A DNA stretch of 64,000 nt from Bacteroides sp. 51. Its GTDB lineage: Bacteria > Bacteroidota > Bacteroidia > Bacteroidales > Bacteroidaceae. Positions within the stretch are counted from its first letter, which is position 1; each line of letters begins with the position of its first letter. Location of the stretch: NCBI RefSeq assembly GCF_010500965.1, contig NZ_QVMI01000028.1, positions 1-64,000 on the forward strand. The letters are read 5' to 3'. Below the pieces are notes generated by a model. That model was not told the DNA's origin. It did no database searches and was given only the letters and a program-made list of their open reading frames with translations. Shown here in pieces: positions 34,896 to 44,292 of the stretch. The translations under genes were made by a program, and so were the position numbers.

Positions 34896-35756
34896 ATGGA
34901 AACAGGTATTGTAGTAGAAAAGGAAGCTATAACAGATTATGAAGCAGGAAGTGGTTCATTGCATATACCTATTTTAGGTGATCTTTTCCCGAAGTTATTT
35001 GGCCAGCGCATGAAACCCGTTGGCAGATGGTTCATCACTGCCAGAGTTAACAATGGGCTGTATAGATATGAGGTTGAAGAAGACCTATACAAGCGGCTTA
35101 AAGAAGGAGATCAAATAGGAATAGGGACTGATAAATACGGCATGCCGGAAGTTGTGGCTGACAATAATTCCACCACACCTTTACAATCGGAGGATCTGTC
35201 GCTCTATTCGGGAAATCTCTACAACATCCAAAGCTGCGACTACACAAGACTAATTCTAACTAAAAACACAACCGATAAGTACCTGATAGACATGATCACT
35301 GAATTTGGGGAGTTATCGGGCAATGAAGAATTTGAAACCCATAGTTTCTGGTTAGCTCAATCGGAAGACTGGTATGTTATTAAAGTCGGAGAATCCATTG
35401 ACTTTTTCACTTATCATAATCTGGTCGGCTGGCTTCAGGGTTATGAAAACACTCAGGATATCCCCGAATATTCTATTGGTTTTGCTAATCATAAAACAAA
35501 CCCAATGTTCGATTATATATTTCATTTAGATCATAAAATCAGTAGTGGAGATACTGAGATAGGGGCATTTAGAAATGAAGATTCATTTTTCATTTACCTT
35601 CCCGAAGCTTATGAAGAACAAGGAAATTTAACGATCACCAATGATGTTCATGTCTCATTTAATGAGCTCCTTAAACTTATCTCTGAGAATGGCCTTGATC
35701 TTTCAACAATTGATTCTTTGAACTTTATAGAACATAGAGTTAATATGAATATTTAG
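34896..35756 (+). CDS. Unrecognised 286-residue protein
   Basis: A 286-residue soluble, acidic protein without signal peptide or membrane span. Residues 35-90 ('GRWFITARVNNGLYRYEVEEDLYKRLKEGDQIGIGTDKYGMPEV') look like a small beta-barrel, and the rest alternates short strands and helices with many aromatic residues. I do not recognise the family. The reading frame is clean and has its own -7 element, so it is probably expressed. It is followed by a repeat array and by a decayed kinase-like gene on the other strand, at the edge of the accessory region; an orphan immunity or stress role is possible but unsupported. Confidence 0.6.
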   Translation: METGIVVEKEAITDYEAGSGSLHIPILGDLFPKLFGQRMKPVGRWFITARVNNGLYRYEVEEDLYKRLKEGDQIGIGTDKYGMPEVVADNNSTTPLQSEDLSLYSGNLYNIQSCDYTRLILTKNTTDKYLIDMITEFGELSGNEEFETHSFWLAQSEDWYVIKVGESIDFFTYHNLVGWLQGYENTQDIPEYSIGFANHKTNPMFDYIFHLDHKISSGDTEIGAFRNEDSFFIYLPEAYEEQGNLTITNDVHVSFNELLKLISENGLDLSTIDSLNFIEHRVNMNI

Positions 35757-36274
35757 GTATTTATATATCACTTTACACTAATGCAAGTTCGTACACTAAT
35801 GCAAGTTCGTACATTAGTGTAAGTTTGTACATTAGTGTAAGTTCGATATAAGAGATCAAATTCGATATAAGAAACCAGTATCTAATGTATCTGTAAGGCT
35901 GAAAGACTGTAAGATACATTCAAATGATGTTTTTTTAGATTGAAGCTATTTATTTAAATAGTGCAATATACTATTTCTGCCAGTTTAAAGGATTTATTAT
36001 CACTTTGCATTTTTAAAATGAAAAATGCAGAGTGTTTTTGACCTGACGACCAAAGGTGAGCGTTTGCAAGGAGTTTTAGATTGGATTGACAAAATGTAAG
36101 AGCTAAAGGATTATTGGGTCAAGTAAAAAAGTAGGTTGCTAATTATTATATCGTTATTATCCGGTTGAGATGCCCTAGGCATCCCAATGGTTTGCCTAGG
36201 GCATACTACTAGGATGGCAACGACCTTTTTTAGGAATAAAATAAAGAGATAATTTACTAGTCCACCTAATTATC
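35757..36274. other. Intergenic region with array, hairpin and a possible remnant
   Basis: No full gene. It contains the 18-bp-period array (35775-35840), a 24-codon frame at 36025-36099 (MQSVFDLTTKGERLQGV...), which may be a scrap of a transposase-like gene, and a perfect 12-bp-arm hairpin at 36170-36204 (atgccctaggca/tgcctagggcat). Confidence 0.5.
35775..35870. repeat. Four-copy 18-bp-period array, locus D
   Basis: Units begin at 35775, 35793, 35811 and 35829, exactly 18 bp apart. The first two read acactaatgcaagttcgt; the next two read acattagtgtaagttygt, where cattagtgt is the complement of acactaatg. Two further units of ttcgatataaga follow at 35842 and 35861. Confidence 0.8.
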
Positions 36275-36442
36275 TCATATTCTCTTGTTCTGAGAAACCC
36301 ATGCTCCAAATGCCTCTTTATTAATTCCTCTAACAACATTGTTTATAGGCAGTTCCTTTTGTGCTAGACGCAAGATATCTTCTTTGCGGATAAACACGAT
36401 ATTTTCTTTAGCGTATTCTTGTATATCGTATACTGTTCCCAA
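36275..36442 (-). CDS. Possible small gene or fragment beside the kinase-like pseudogene
   Basis: A 55-codon frame from a TTG at 36442, reading 'GTVYDIQEYAKENIVFIRKED' and ending 'NKEAFGAWVSQNKRI'. There is no ATG start, and the frame is closed by a stop just upstream, so it may be the tail of a broken gene. It follows the kinase-like pseudogene by 10 bp on the same strand. Not recognised. Confidence 0.35.
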   Translation of the reverse strand: MGTVYDIQEYAKENIVFIRKEDILRLAQKELPINNVVRGINKEAFGAWVSQNKRI

Positions 36443-36452
36443 ATCCTGTAAT

Positions 36453-37071
36453 TTATTTTATCTTAATCTGCGTATCAATGAAATATAAATCATCGTCTAT
36501 ACCACAAAGCACATTATTGGGTACTGCATCGAATATCTCATATTCGTCATTATAGAATTCATCTATGGAATCCATAGTAAAACCTAACGATTCCATATAA
36601 GTAGCAATTTCATCTTCTGTAGCTTCACGCTTGGCTTGTATATATGGTTGGATGAGAACAGCACAAAACTCATTCTGGCTGTTATAGGAAAAACCAATCA
36701 TATCATAATGGACGTTGCCAAAGAAGAGATTATGCGCATCAATTCTCGTGAAGAAATTAATTAAATCTTCACCTGCATACTCAAAGTTATTCAGCTTGTA
36801 TATGGTAGAATCACCATCGTAGTAGACTTCATTCTCACCTCCTTTGTCGAGGTAAATAGTGGATAGACTTTGAATATTAATCCAAAACCCTTTCGAATTG
36901 GCATACTCTTTTAGCCTCTCGATTTGCTCTCTCTTATAGCTCTCTGCTTATTCAGCATCTCCTGTTGCTTCTTTGCATCTTCTAACGATACTGGCTGCTT
37001 CTTCCAGGATTCCACCGATTTGCGAGTTCGCTCTATCCATTGTTTGTGAAATTCATTAATATATTCCATAA
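36453..37071 (-). pseudogene. Frameshifted polyvalent-type kinase-like gene
   Basis: Starts at the ATG at 37071 (MEYINEFHKQWIERTRKS) and runs to 'KQRAIRE', where a shift in an AGAGAGAG run moves it to the frame reading 'EQIERLKEYANSKGFWI', then on to 36453. The restored protein is about 205 residues. The second half resembles the kinase-like domain found in 'polyvalent' proteins of Bacteroidales mobile elements: 'EVYYDGDSTIYKLNN', 'FGNVHYDMIGF', 'LIQPYIQAKREATEDEIATYM', a catalytic-loop-like 'FDAVPNNVL' and a metal-Asp-like 'YFID'. The shift lies in a dinucleotide repeat, so slippage or sequencing error is possible. Confidence 0.6.
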
Positions 37072-37409
37072 TTGTAAATGGTTTCTGCAAATATAGTGAT
37101 TCGAATTGATACTTAAATATGAAGTGACATAAAACATTGAAAGGCTTACTTATATACCCCTCTACATATTACGTCACTATCTCCAACACAAGGCTTAACT
37201 CTTGAAATACTTTCATTAAGTACTTTAGATTTGTAACACAAGACGTTAACCGTTGTCTTCATGTGAATTTTGGTTTAACTCTCGGTTTAACTTTTAGGTA
37301 AAAACCAACGAAAAAATATAAAGAAAGGAAAATGATGAGATATAAAAAGAGTAGTCCACACAAAAGAAAAATTCTCCGCAAATCATTGACTTACAGAGAA
37401 TTAGCCGAG
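37072..37409. other. Intergenic region left of tRNA-Leu
   Basis: About 340 bp of AT-rich sequence with no supported gene. It contains short repeats of 'ggtttaactctcggtttaac' around 37268-37290, of unknown meaning. Confidence 0.4.
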
Positions 37410-37493
37410 TACTCGGAGCGGGACTTGAACCCGCACAGCCGCTATGGCCAAAGGATTTTAAGTCCTTCGTGTCTACCATTCCACCATCCGAGC
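37410..37493 (-). tRNA. tRNA-Leu (anticodon UAA)
   Basis: On the minus strand an 84-nt class II tRNA: acceptor GCTCGGA pairs with TCCGAGT (G1-U72 wobble as in other Leu tRNAs), discriminator A, D-arm 'TGGTGGAATGGTAGACAC', anticodon loop CTTAAAA with anticodon TAA flanked by AGGA/TCCT stems, a long variable arm (GGCCATAGCGGC) and T-arm 'GCGGGTTCAAGTCCCGC'. CCA is not encoded, as usual in this phylum. It decodes UUA (and UUG). A tRNA 3'-end-like remnant lies 17 bp upstream of its 5' end, suggesting it was once second in a tRNA operon. Confidence 0.95.
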
Positions 37494-37508
37494 AACATTT
37501 CAAAGAAA

Positions 37509-37716
37509 GAGCGAAAGACGGTACTTTAACCCGTCACCGCTATATCATTAGTATACAATACATTTCAAACTTTATCAAAGAACAGGTACCGATTAAGTAC
37601 CTTTTTCTTGTCTCGAATTGTCCTACAGATGTTATCCAATGTCTGTCTTACTTTTCGGGTTCAAAATTACACTCTTTTTTTGAAACTGCCAAATTATTGA
37701 TAAATAAATGTCTTTT
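37509..37716. repeat. Left copy of 208-bp direct repeat with tRNA 3'-end remnant
   Basis: It aligns without gaps to 58509-58716 (about 14 mismatches in 205 bp), exactly 21,000 bp away. Its first 26 bp, read on the minus strand (tgacgggttaaagtaccgtc + tttcgc), resemble the T-arm and 3' acceptor strand of a tRNA, perhaps tRNA-Gly, altered in the loop. The repeat therefore looks like an attachment-site remnant plus a common island end. It lies 16 bp from tRNA-Leu. Confidence 0.8.
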
Positions 37717-37721
37717 TCAAG

Positions 37722-37776
37722 GTCGAGTAGGCTTGGACATCTTAATCCAAGCCTCTCACAGAACCGTACGTGAATT
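37722..37776 (-). other. Group II intron 3'-end remnant
   Basis: On the minus strand, 'cgtacggttctgtgag' matches the 3' half of domain V plus linker of bacterial group II introns. It is followed by a domain VI-like hairpin (gaggcttgga-ttaagatg-tccaagcctac) and the terminal 'tcgac'. The 5' half of domain V and the reverse transcriptase are not recognisable. The intron end abuts the end of the 208-bp repeat within a few bases. Confidence 0.5.
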
Positions 37777-38235
37777 GCACCTTCTACCCTGCATTTTCTT
37801 GATTAATAGTCCTTTTCATTTTTTTCGTTCCATTTTGGACACTACGATTTTTCCCTAATAAATGTTGTCCGTTATTACAAATACGCCGGATAAACTGCCC
37901 TTTTCGCTCCATTACCATTACAGCAACTTCATCACTACACTGATTCGAATTTCTTGCATCAACCCGGTTTTAGCATCATCTACTTGCATTTCGATGCATC
38001 ATCAATAGTTTCCTTTCGGTCATCTCCTATATAGTACCTAACGGTTTACATCGTATATGTATCACTTACTACTCTGCCTTTTGAGCAAATCAGCATACAC
38101 TGGTTTGATTTGTTTAAATTTTGATCAATAATACTTTTGATAAGTAATAAAGATAGAGTCGTAAATGATACGAAATGACACGGTTTACTCCCTCGAAACC
38201 GTAAAATCCGCATAACAAGTACCCGAAAAACGGGG
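37777..38235. other. Noncoding region, possibly decayed intron
   Basis: No gene is supported. Sequence upstream (minus strand) of the intron 3' end may be further decayed group II intron, for example around 37980-38040, but I cannot identify its domains with confidence. Confidence 0.3.
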
Positions 38236-41200
38236 CTACTCCCCATCATTTTCCAAATACAGATACATATCCGGGTTGTACAACGAAGGCTCTTTATAAC
38301 CGTAGCAGATCACCTCCACCATCGCCCGGTATTTTTTAAAATTAATATTCGTTTTATTGCATTCCGCAGCCGTAAGGAAATGAAACTTCCGGTCGTTGTA
38401 CTCATCATTCAGGTAGCAGCCACGCTCAATCATATTTTTATACGTGCGCCCTTCCGTATGCATTTCCCGTGCTTTGTAATAAGCGCGCAGTGCATTTGCC
38501 CGTTCCTGATCTGACGATAGCCGGGCACTGGCCTCAAAACCAATTTCTTTGCCCACCATTTCAGCCAGCTTTTCATCTTCGCACACCGTAGTCAGGAATT
38601 CAATATTATTCCTCACAAGTATAAGGTTATCTTCATCACATTCCTTCCATTGCCACCTTTGCAATATACTATTTATCTTCCTGCTATATTGACGGCACGC
38701 AAGGGTAACTATCACACGGTATTTGCTTTCAGTTTCAAGGAACGGACAGCTTTCAACGGCACACCCCTTGAACCGGAGCCACCCCATCAGGCTCTCAAAC
38801 TCTTCTTTAAACTCACACCAAAACATCAATTCCTTATGCGCCTCGGCTATCGAAAGATTGGTTAACAGGTACGTTTCGCCATAAATATGCGAAAACTTAA
38901 TAATCTCTTTGAGGTTGAAAATAGAGTCGGTCACAAAATACTGTATCCTCCTCATCAATTCCTTCGCATTTATTCTCTTCCCGTCAGCCGTCGGCGCTGT
39001 TTTATTATCCCGCATCCACAGCCGGTAAAACTCGTTTTTATTCACCTTCGTTTTAAAAGTCAACATGATGATACGGTTGTGTATACTCGAATTCAACGCA
39101 TTGCTCATCCCTGTAAACATTCTATCAATTTCCAGTAAACGATAAGGCCTTTCCGAATGAATTTCCGTATCCGGTTGCATACACCTGTATTTTATCACCA
39201 TATAAAAAAGGATGATTTCGAAACAATCATTTGTCAGCAACAGATTCCTGTAATTCGCGTTTTCGTCAGTAAACAAATATTCCAATTGCTTCATCTCCAC
39301 AAAATGCACATCTTTATAAGCGCTCGAAAGGCATTTCATGGCATGGTATGCAAAGAATTTGTTGATCTCTTCCAATTGGGAATATTTAACCCGGCCCCTG
39401 GTAGATTTAGCTATATCTTTTATGAAAGCAAGCACTTTCAGATATTGCTGGCTGGTCATATTATATGCGGTAGCTTTCTTATAGAAAAGAGAGGATAAGA
39501 GATATAAAGCTGCAATTTCAATAAATCTTTTTCCACCAGCTCCGTTTTTCAAAGAACTGTCAAAAGTATCCTTTATATATTTAAGTTCATTGCTACCTCT
39601 CTCAGACCGTTTTTGTATATATTCATTCAAATAATTTATCAACGGGTCGAAGCGAGGAAATGTATGGCACGACAACATACAATCTCCCAGATTTGATAAT
39701 ATCCGCGCCAGCAGGTTGAAACGCGCATCATCCCAACCGGGATAGCCATCGTTTCTCAGCGATGTAAGCCTGTCCAAAATTACTTCCACCCAATTGTCCC
39801 TGTCACTAATTGGATTCTTTTCTTTTGGCGATATACCCTCTTTATTATCCGATTTCTCCAGCAACAATAAGATTGAATACTTATAGAAATGGCACGCATC
39901 ACACGGGAAAACCTTCGCGTCTTTAACTTTTTCTTTACGTCCTTCCTTTTCAGATATTCTGTCCATCCCCTGACATTTTCCGCATTCACGAATGCACCCC
40001 ATGCGCTTTCTCAATTGCCATACCCCATCATCATCAAACCGGACGGGCTCACCATTATCACTGAGTGGCGAAGTAAAATCATAAGGAAAAAACTCGCTGA
40101 AAGCCGGTAGATGCTTCACGAAAGAAGAATTTTTATAATACAGGATATCCCCCAACCGGGCGTAAAAATCGGCAAAGAGTAGCGTATAATTATCCTTGTT
40201 GACCATATTTGTAAGGAAAACAAACTCCTTTATCAACCGCTTCACATCCATCACACGGATACCGCCCATTTGCGATTTTTCGAGCACCTGAAACCGGGCT
40301 AACAGCGGCAGGTAAAATATCCTCAGCCCCTCGTAAGAAGTAATTCGGTTCAGAATCTCCTGTATCTTTGGATGCAGCTGATTCACCCCATCCAGCAGAC
40401 ACGTGAGATGTTCCCATGTATGAATATCTTTAAAAAAGATTCCCGGTTCATCACTCTCATTCTCCACATTGATCTGGGAATCATACACCACCCTCATTTG
40501 CCCATCCACCTCACACGTGCGCAAACCTAGCTTTTTAATATCTATATCCCGAGACGATATCAGCAACTTCACCACCTCAGAATAAACAAGGAAAGCCTGA
40601 TCGTTGAGATTCTTCATTTCGTAAACGATACCGAGACACAACATGGATTTAATAAGGATAATGATCTGTTCGGGTGTCATATCCACCGGGTTTATGGTCA
40701 GCAACAACGAAATAGTACTATTAAATTCAATGATCGCCTCCTCCACCTCCTCATCATAGAGATACAATTCACCCAGTGTAAAGTGCAGCGAACTGAGCGT
40801 AGTAACCGCCTTGTGCACCCCTAAATCCTCTGCCTTCAACTGTTCGTGCACTTTTTTCTGTAGCTGCTGGTAGTATTGCTTGATATTGTAAGACTCGTCG
40901 AGCGTGAAATTATAAATGGCCGACGACTCCTCCGACACCCGGGCCAGGAAAGCAATCTCGTGCGCTATTTTCTTGTAAAACCTGAAATGATACAATCCAT
41001 TATCCACCTGCTTAATGTGGTTTTGAGACAAATAATGCAAATGATCCTTGATATACATCCTCAGTTCGGGATTCTTATTAATATCAATCAACTCGGGCGA
41101 ACTTTCGAGCGCCCGCCAGCTAAAGGCATGCCGGTGGAATTTGTATAAATGATCGAGGAAAAACAGCCCGGCCACCAACAATTTATCACCATGTTTCTGC

Positions 41201-44200
41201 ACATTAGTACTGTTGAACCGAATGATAACCGGGTTCACCAGCGAAGCTATCAGGTTGATACTATACTGCTTATAAAAGTCGAAAACAAGGAAATAGATCG
41301 TATTCGCCTGCGTTTTTTTACACACCACACGCTCATATTCCTCTATTTTCTGGTCGAAAGCATAAGGCATATACCGCTCTACCGACTGCTCGAAAAGCGA
41401 TATCATCTTTTTAGGCGCACCTTTGCCCACATGGGTAAGGTAGAGAATAAAATTGTCCAGCAAATTCATAATTTTGCGCCGAACAATATCCTGCTCCCTC
41501 TTACATTCCCGCTCTGCCTGCTTCGACATTCCTTTTCGCTCCGATTCATCTATCTTTTTCAGGTACTTATTATATTCCGCCAGGTTATATTCCGCCACAA
41601 TATAATTACCTGGGAAAAGATGCCTGCACACATATTGTTCCGTCATGCTGCAAATATCAGTAATCTTCTTATCCGAAAAATCCGACATAAAACTCGGCAC
41701 ATTGATTACGTCGTGAAAAATACTGCTCACATAATAATTCCTGTCGGCAACATCCGCCAGCGAAGCCTCGTAAATCTCCTTTCCGGCCACAAAAATAAAC
41801 TTCGCCTGTGCCGTGGTAAGGAAATACTTAAGCCCCGAAAGCAAGCTAAACACCGCCTGCTGCCGGCTACGGGTATTTTGTGGCGAATAAGAATTCGTTT
41901 TCAGGTTAGCCACGCTGTTCGTGTCGTCAGGCTCAATCTTGTCCAGCTCATCGAACACTACAATAAACTGCGGATGAGCTATTGTGTGCAAGCGCGAAAT
42001 CTCCTGTAGAATACTTATCAGCTGTTTTTCGATATCATGAACGTCAGACCGGGGGTAATTCTTCTCCTTCCGCCTGCTATGGTTGACCACCAACGGCGAT
42101 TTATAGGGCGAAATCCCTGCCGCGGTCAACTCCTCTTTCTTTATATCTGCCGCGATAGACTCTTCCAACTGCCTCAACTGCCTCAATACCCGCCTTTGCC
42201 TACGCGTGAACAGATAACGTAACAGGAAAAACACAACAAGGAAAGTAAGCCAGAAAGTGGGCGAGAAAAACATCTGGAACACAGATGACATCATCGCCCT
42301 CTTCTTATTCCCTAACCCGGTACCCGCACCGGTTTTATTAGCTTTTTTCTCCTCTAAATCATACAAAATTTCGTCTTTGGTTATCGTATAATACCTCACG
42401 AACTTAGCACTATCAGCGCTGCTCATCTTTCCGGTACTTTCAAATTTGGATTGCAGGGAATTCAAATATTTTATCCGTAATGAATCCGTCGGTATCGAGT
42501 CTGAGGCAGTACGCGAAGTAACAGTTTTACCAATCAACCGTGCGGTAATCAACAGGGGCACCTTCACCTTTTCCTTTATCCCCTCCCGGGTATTCAATAA
42601 AGAAGCAATGCGGTGTTCATATTTCAATTCATCCAGTTCCGTCTCAAGCACAGAAGCCGCGTAAGGGTTGTCCACAAATGGTATCTGCTTTCTGATACGA
42701 CCCGCCGCACTGGCTATCATCCGTTTGTTATAAGCGTGATTCTTGAGTGTATCTTTCTTGATCCCATTTTCCATGACCGACAAATTCTCCACGATTATAT
42801 TTTTATGAACAGAAGGCCGTATGCTATCCTCTACCCTTCTCATTTTTCCCACATGATCCACCACCACCACAGAGTCGGTGAAATCATCTTTTTCGAATGA
42901 TGTAGCAAAGCCTACCATGGTAATCCCCGTAAGCGAATATACAAAAAAAGCAACAAACACACTACAAGCCAACAGCAACACCAGACGCATCCAGTACACA
43001 TACCCTGTGCTCACAAAAGTCCTGTACTCCTTGTTGATGTTGTGCGAAACCAGCTTCAACACATCCAGGTTCCGCAAATTATCATACCCCAGATTAATTT
43101 TGATGCTTATATATTTCGTGCGGTCAAAAAACCGTTTCAGGGTACGATGCTTCTGAAACCATATCGACAGTTTTTGGGAAGAGATACGGTAGAGCTCGTA
43201 ATTCCGGCATATCCCCCATAAAATTAAATATAATAACGAAGGAATTACGAAAATGGAAATTATAAGTTTAAGAATAAGATGTATATGGAAGTAATAAAAC
43301 AGAGCCACGATAAGCAAAATACCTATTAAAAGAAAGAATGTATAAATCAACGGATAAAGAAAAGAATAAGTGTTTGGTTTTTTCTTTGAAGAAATAATTT
43401 TACGGTACGCTTTCGATAATTCTTCTTCTTCATCAGCCTTTCTGCCGATAAACATTTTCCTGAGGCTATTCATCACAAAGAAGAATAAAAGCACAACTCC
43501 ATACCCCAGATATACCTGAATAAAATTGGAATTACAAAACAGCTTGGCAATCAGCATTACCAGTGTGACGATGCTCACATACTTGGCATACTTCATCAGC
43601 TGGTTCTCTTGCTTCCTTTCTTTATAAAACCTCACCATCTCCGTTATATATGGACCAAAGAAGTGGCAAACTTTATACATCATTTCTCCACATGCCAATT
43701 TCAACCCTTTCCGGTACCTCTCCCGCCTCCAATACTTTTTCAGCCTCCAGCACTGTACTATCTTCCGGTGTTTCGTCTTTCGCTGCTGTTTCATTTTCCG
43801 GTAAAGGCTATGTCTACCCACATAGAAGGCAGATACAAACCACAATAGCCCCACCGCCACCCAACAGACTATTTGTATGGTAACATCTGACTCATTAAAT
43901 AAATCATATTTTACATACCTATTGAGCAATGTTATCAAAAAGATGAATGCCAACAGGAAAAAGTACTGTAAAACGTACTGCCAAAATCCATTTCCTTTTT
44001 TGCCCGACAGCTCGGTTATAACCTTATTAATAAGGCTCGTTTTGCCCACCCCCCGTTGTCCGGTTATCAGGTACGTGCCCGATTTGCCGTCACTCTGCGT
44101 AAAAATAGCCCTCAGACGGTTCCTGATGTCATTGCGACCAATAAAGTTCTCATCATTTCCTTCGAAAACCCCGTGCCTGAAATTAAAATTATGGATTTCG

Positions 44201-44292
44201 AGATATATCCGCGATATTTTAGATGAATATTTCGACAAATAGCGATTCCTTTTTTCCTCTTTTTTACTTGTTGTGTTCCTCATTCGCATCAT
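38236..44292 (-). CDS. Giant KAP-like membrane P-loop NTPase
   Basis: A 2018-residue protein. Walker A 'GQRGVGKTS' lies at 78-86 after 'NFIGRNDIRNRL', while Walker B 'FIVVFDELDK' is at 776-785, so about 690 residues are inserted in the NTPase core. The insert holds roughly eight membrane helices (near 104-125, 138-158, 236-252, 257-276, 310-332, 337-362, 431-455, 678-694) and a large extracytoplasmic segment (456-675). Membrane helices between Walker A and B are the hallmark of KAP NTPases, and 'VVFDELDKIEP' is like their Walker B. A sensor-like 'AKFIFVAGKEIYE' follows. The last 1100 residues are helical, TPR-like, with a possible zinc cluster (CIRECGKCQG ... CDACH). KAP proteins include the phage-exclusion protein PifA, so defence is plausible. 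No partner gene is adjacent. Confidence 0.7.
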   Translation of the reverse strand: MMRMRNTTSKKEEKRNRYLSKYSSKISRIYLEIHNFNFRHGVFEGNDENFIGRNDIRNRLRAIFTQSDGKSGTYLITGQRGVGKTSLINKVITELSGKKGNGFWQYVLQYFFLLAFIFLITLLNRYVKYDLFNESDVTIQIVCWVAVGLLWFVSAFYVGRHSLYRKMKQQRKTKHRKIVQCWRLKKYWRRERYRKGLKLACGEMMYKVCHFFGPYITEMVRFYKERKQENQLMKYAKYVSIVTLVMLIAKLFCNSNFIQVYLGYGVVLLFFFVMNSLRKMFIGRKADEEEELSKAYRKIISSKKKPNTYSFLYPLIYTFFLLIGILLIVALFYYFHIHLILKLIISIFVIPSLLYLILWGICRNYELYRISSQKLSIWFQKHRTLKRFFDRTKYISIKINLGYDNLRNLDVLKLVSHNINKEYRTFVSTGYVYWMRLVLLLACSVFVAFFVYSLTGITMVGFATSFEKDDFTDSVVVVDHVGKMRRVEDSIRPSVHKNIIVENLSVMENGIKKDTLKNHAYNKRMIASAAGRIRKQIPFVDNPYAASVLETELDELKYEHRIASLLNTREGIKEKVKVPLLITARLIGKTVTSRTASDSIPTDSLRIKYLNSLQSKFESTGKMSSADSAKFVRYYTITKDEILYDLEEKKANKTGAGTGLGNKKRAMMSSVFQMFFSPTFWLTFLVVFFLLRYLFTRRQRRVLRQLRQLEESIAADIKKEELTAAGISPYKSPLVVNHSRRKEKNYPRSDVHDIEKQLISILQEISRLHTIAHPQFIVVFDELDKIEPDDTNSVANLKTNSYSPQNTRSRQQAVFSLLSGLKYFLTTAQAKFIFVAGKEIYEASLADVADRNYYVSSIFHDVINVPSFMSDFSDKKITDICSMTEQYVCRHLFPGNYIVAEYNLAEYNKYLKKIDESERKGMSKQAERECKREQDIVRRKIMNLLDNFILYLTHVGKGAPKKMISLFEQSVERYMPYAFDQKIEEYERVVCKKTQANTIYFLVFDFYKQYSINLIASLVNPVIIRFNSTNVQKHGDKLLVAGLFFLDHLYKFHRHAFSWRALESSPELIDINKNPELRMYIKDHLHYLSQNHIKQVDNGLYHFRFYKKIAHEIAFLARVSEESSAIYNFTLDESYNIKQYYQQLQKKVHEQLKAEDLGVHKAVTTLSSLHFTLGELYLYDEEVEEAIIEFNSTISLLLTINPVDMTPEQIIILIKSMLCLGIVYEMKNLNDQAFLVYSEVVKLLISSRDIDIKKLGLRTCEVDGQMRVVYDSQINVENESDEPGIFFKDIHTWEHLTCLLDGVNQLHPKIQEILNRITSYEGLRIFYLPLLARFQVLEKSQMGGIRVMDVKRLIKEFVFLTNMVNKDNYTLLFADFYARLGDILYYKNSSFVKHLPAFSEFFPYDFTSPLSDNGEPVRFDDDGVWQLRKRMGCIRECGKCQGMDRISEKEGRKEKVKDAKVFPCDACHFYKYSILLLLEKSDNKEGISPKEKNPISDRDNWVEVILDRLTSLRNDGYPGWDDARFNLLARILSNLGDCMLSCHTFPRFDPLINYLNEYIQKRSERGSNELKYIKDTFDSSLKNGAGGKRFIEIAALYLLSSLFYKKATAYNMTSQQYLKVLAFIKDIAKSTRGRVKYSQLEEINKFFAYHAMKCLSSAYKDVHFVEMKQLEYLFTDENANYRNLLLTNDCFEIILFYMVIKYRCMQPDTEIHSERPYRLLEIDRMFTGMSNALNSSIHNRIIMLTFKTKVNKNEFYRLWMRDNKTAPTADGKRINAKELMRRIQYFVTDSIFNLKEIIKFSHIYGETYLLTNLSIAEAHKELMFWCEFKEEFESLMGWLRFKGCAVESCPFLETESKYRVIVTLACRQYSRKINSILQRWQWKECDEDNLILVRNNIEFLTTVCEDEKLAEMVGKEIGFEASARLSSDQERANALRAYYKAREMHTEGRTYKNMIERGCYLNDEYNDRKFHFLTAAECNKTNINFKKYRAMVEVICYGYKEPSLYNPDMYLYLENDGE

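Noticed and set aside
41149-42009. Plus-strand 286-codon frame inside the KAP-like gene
   Set aside because: It opposes a continuous 2018-codon gene with Walker motifs and membrane helices; composition is that of an antisense shadow.
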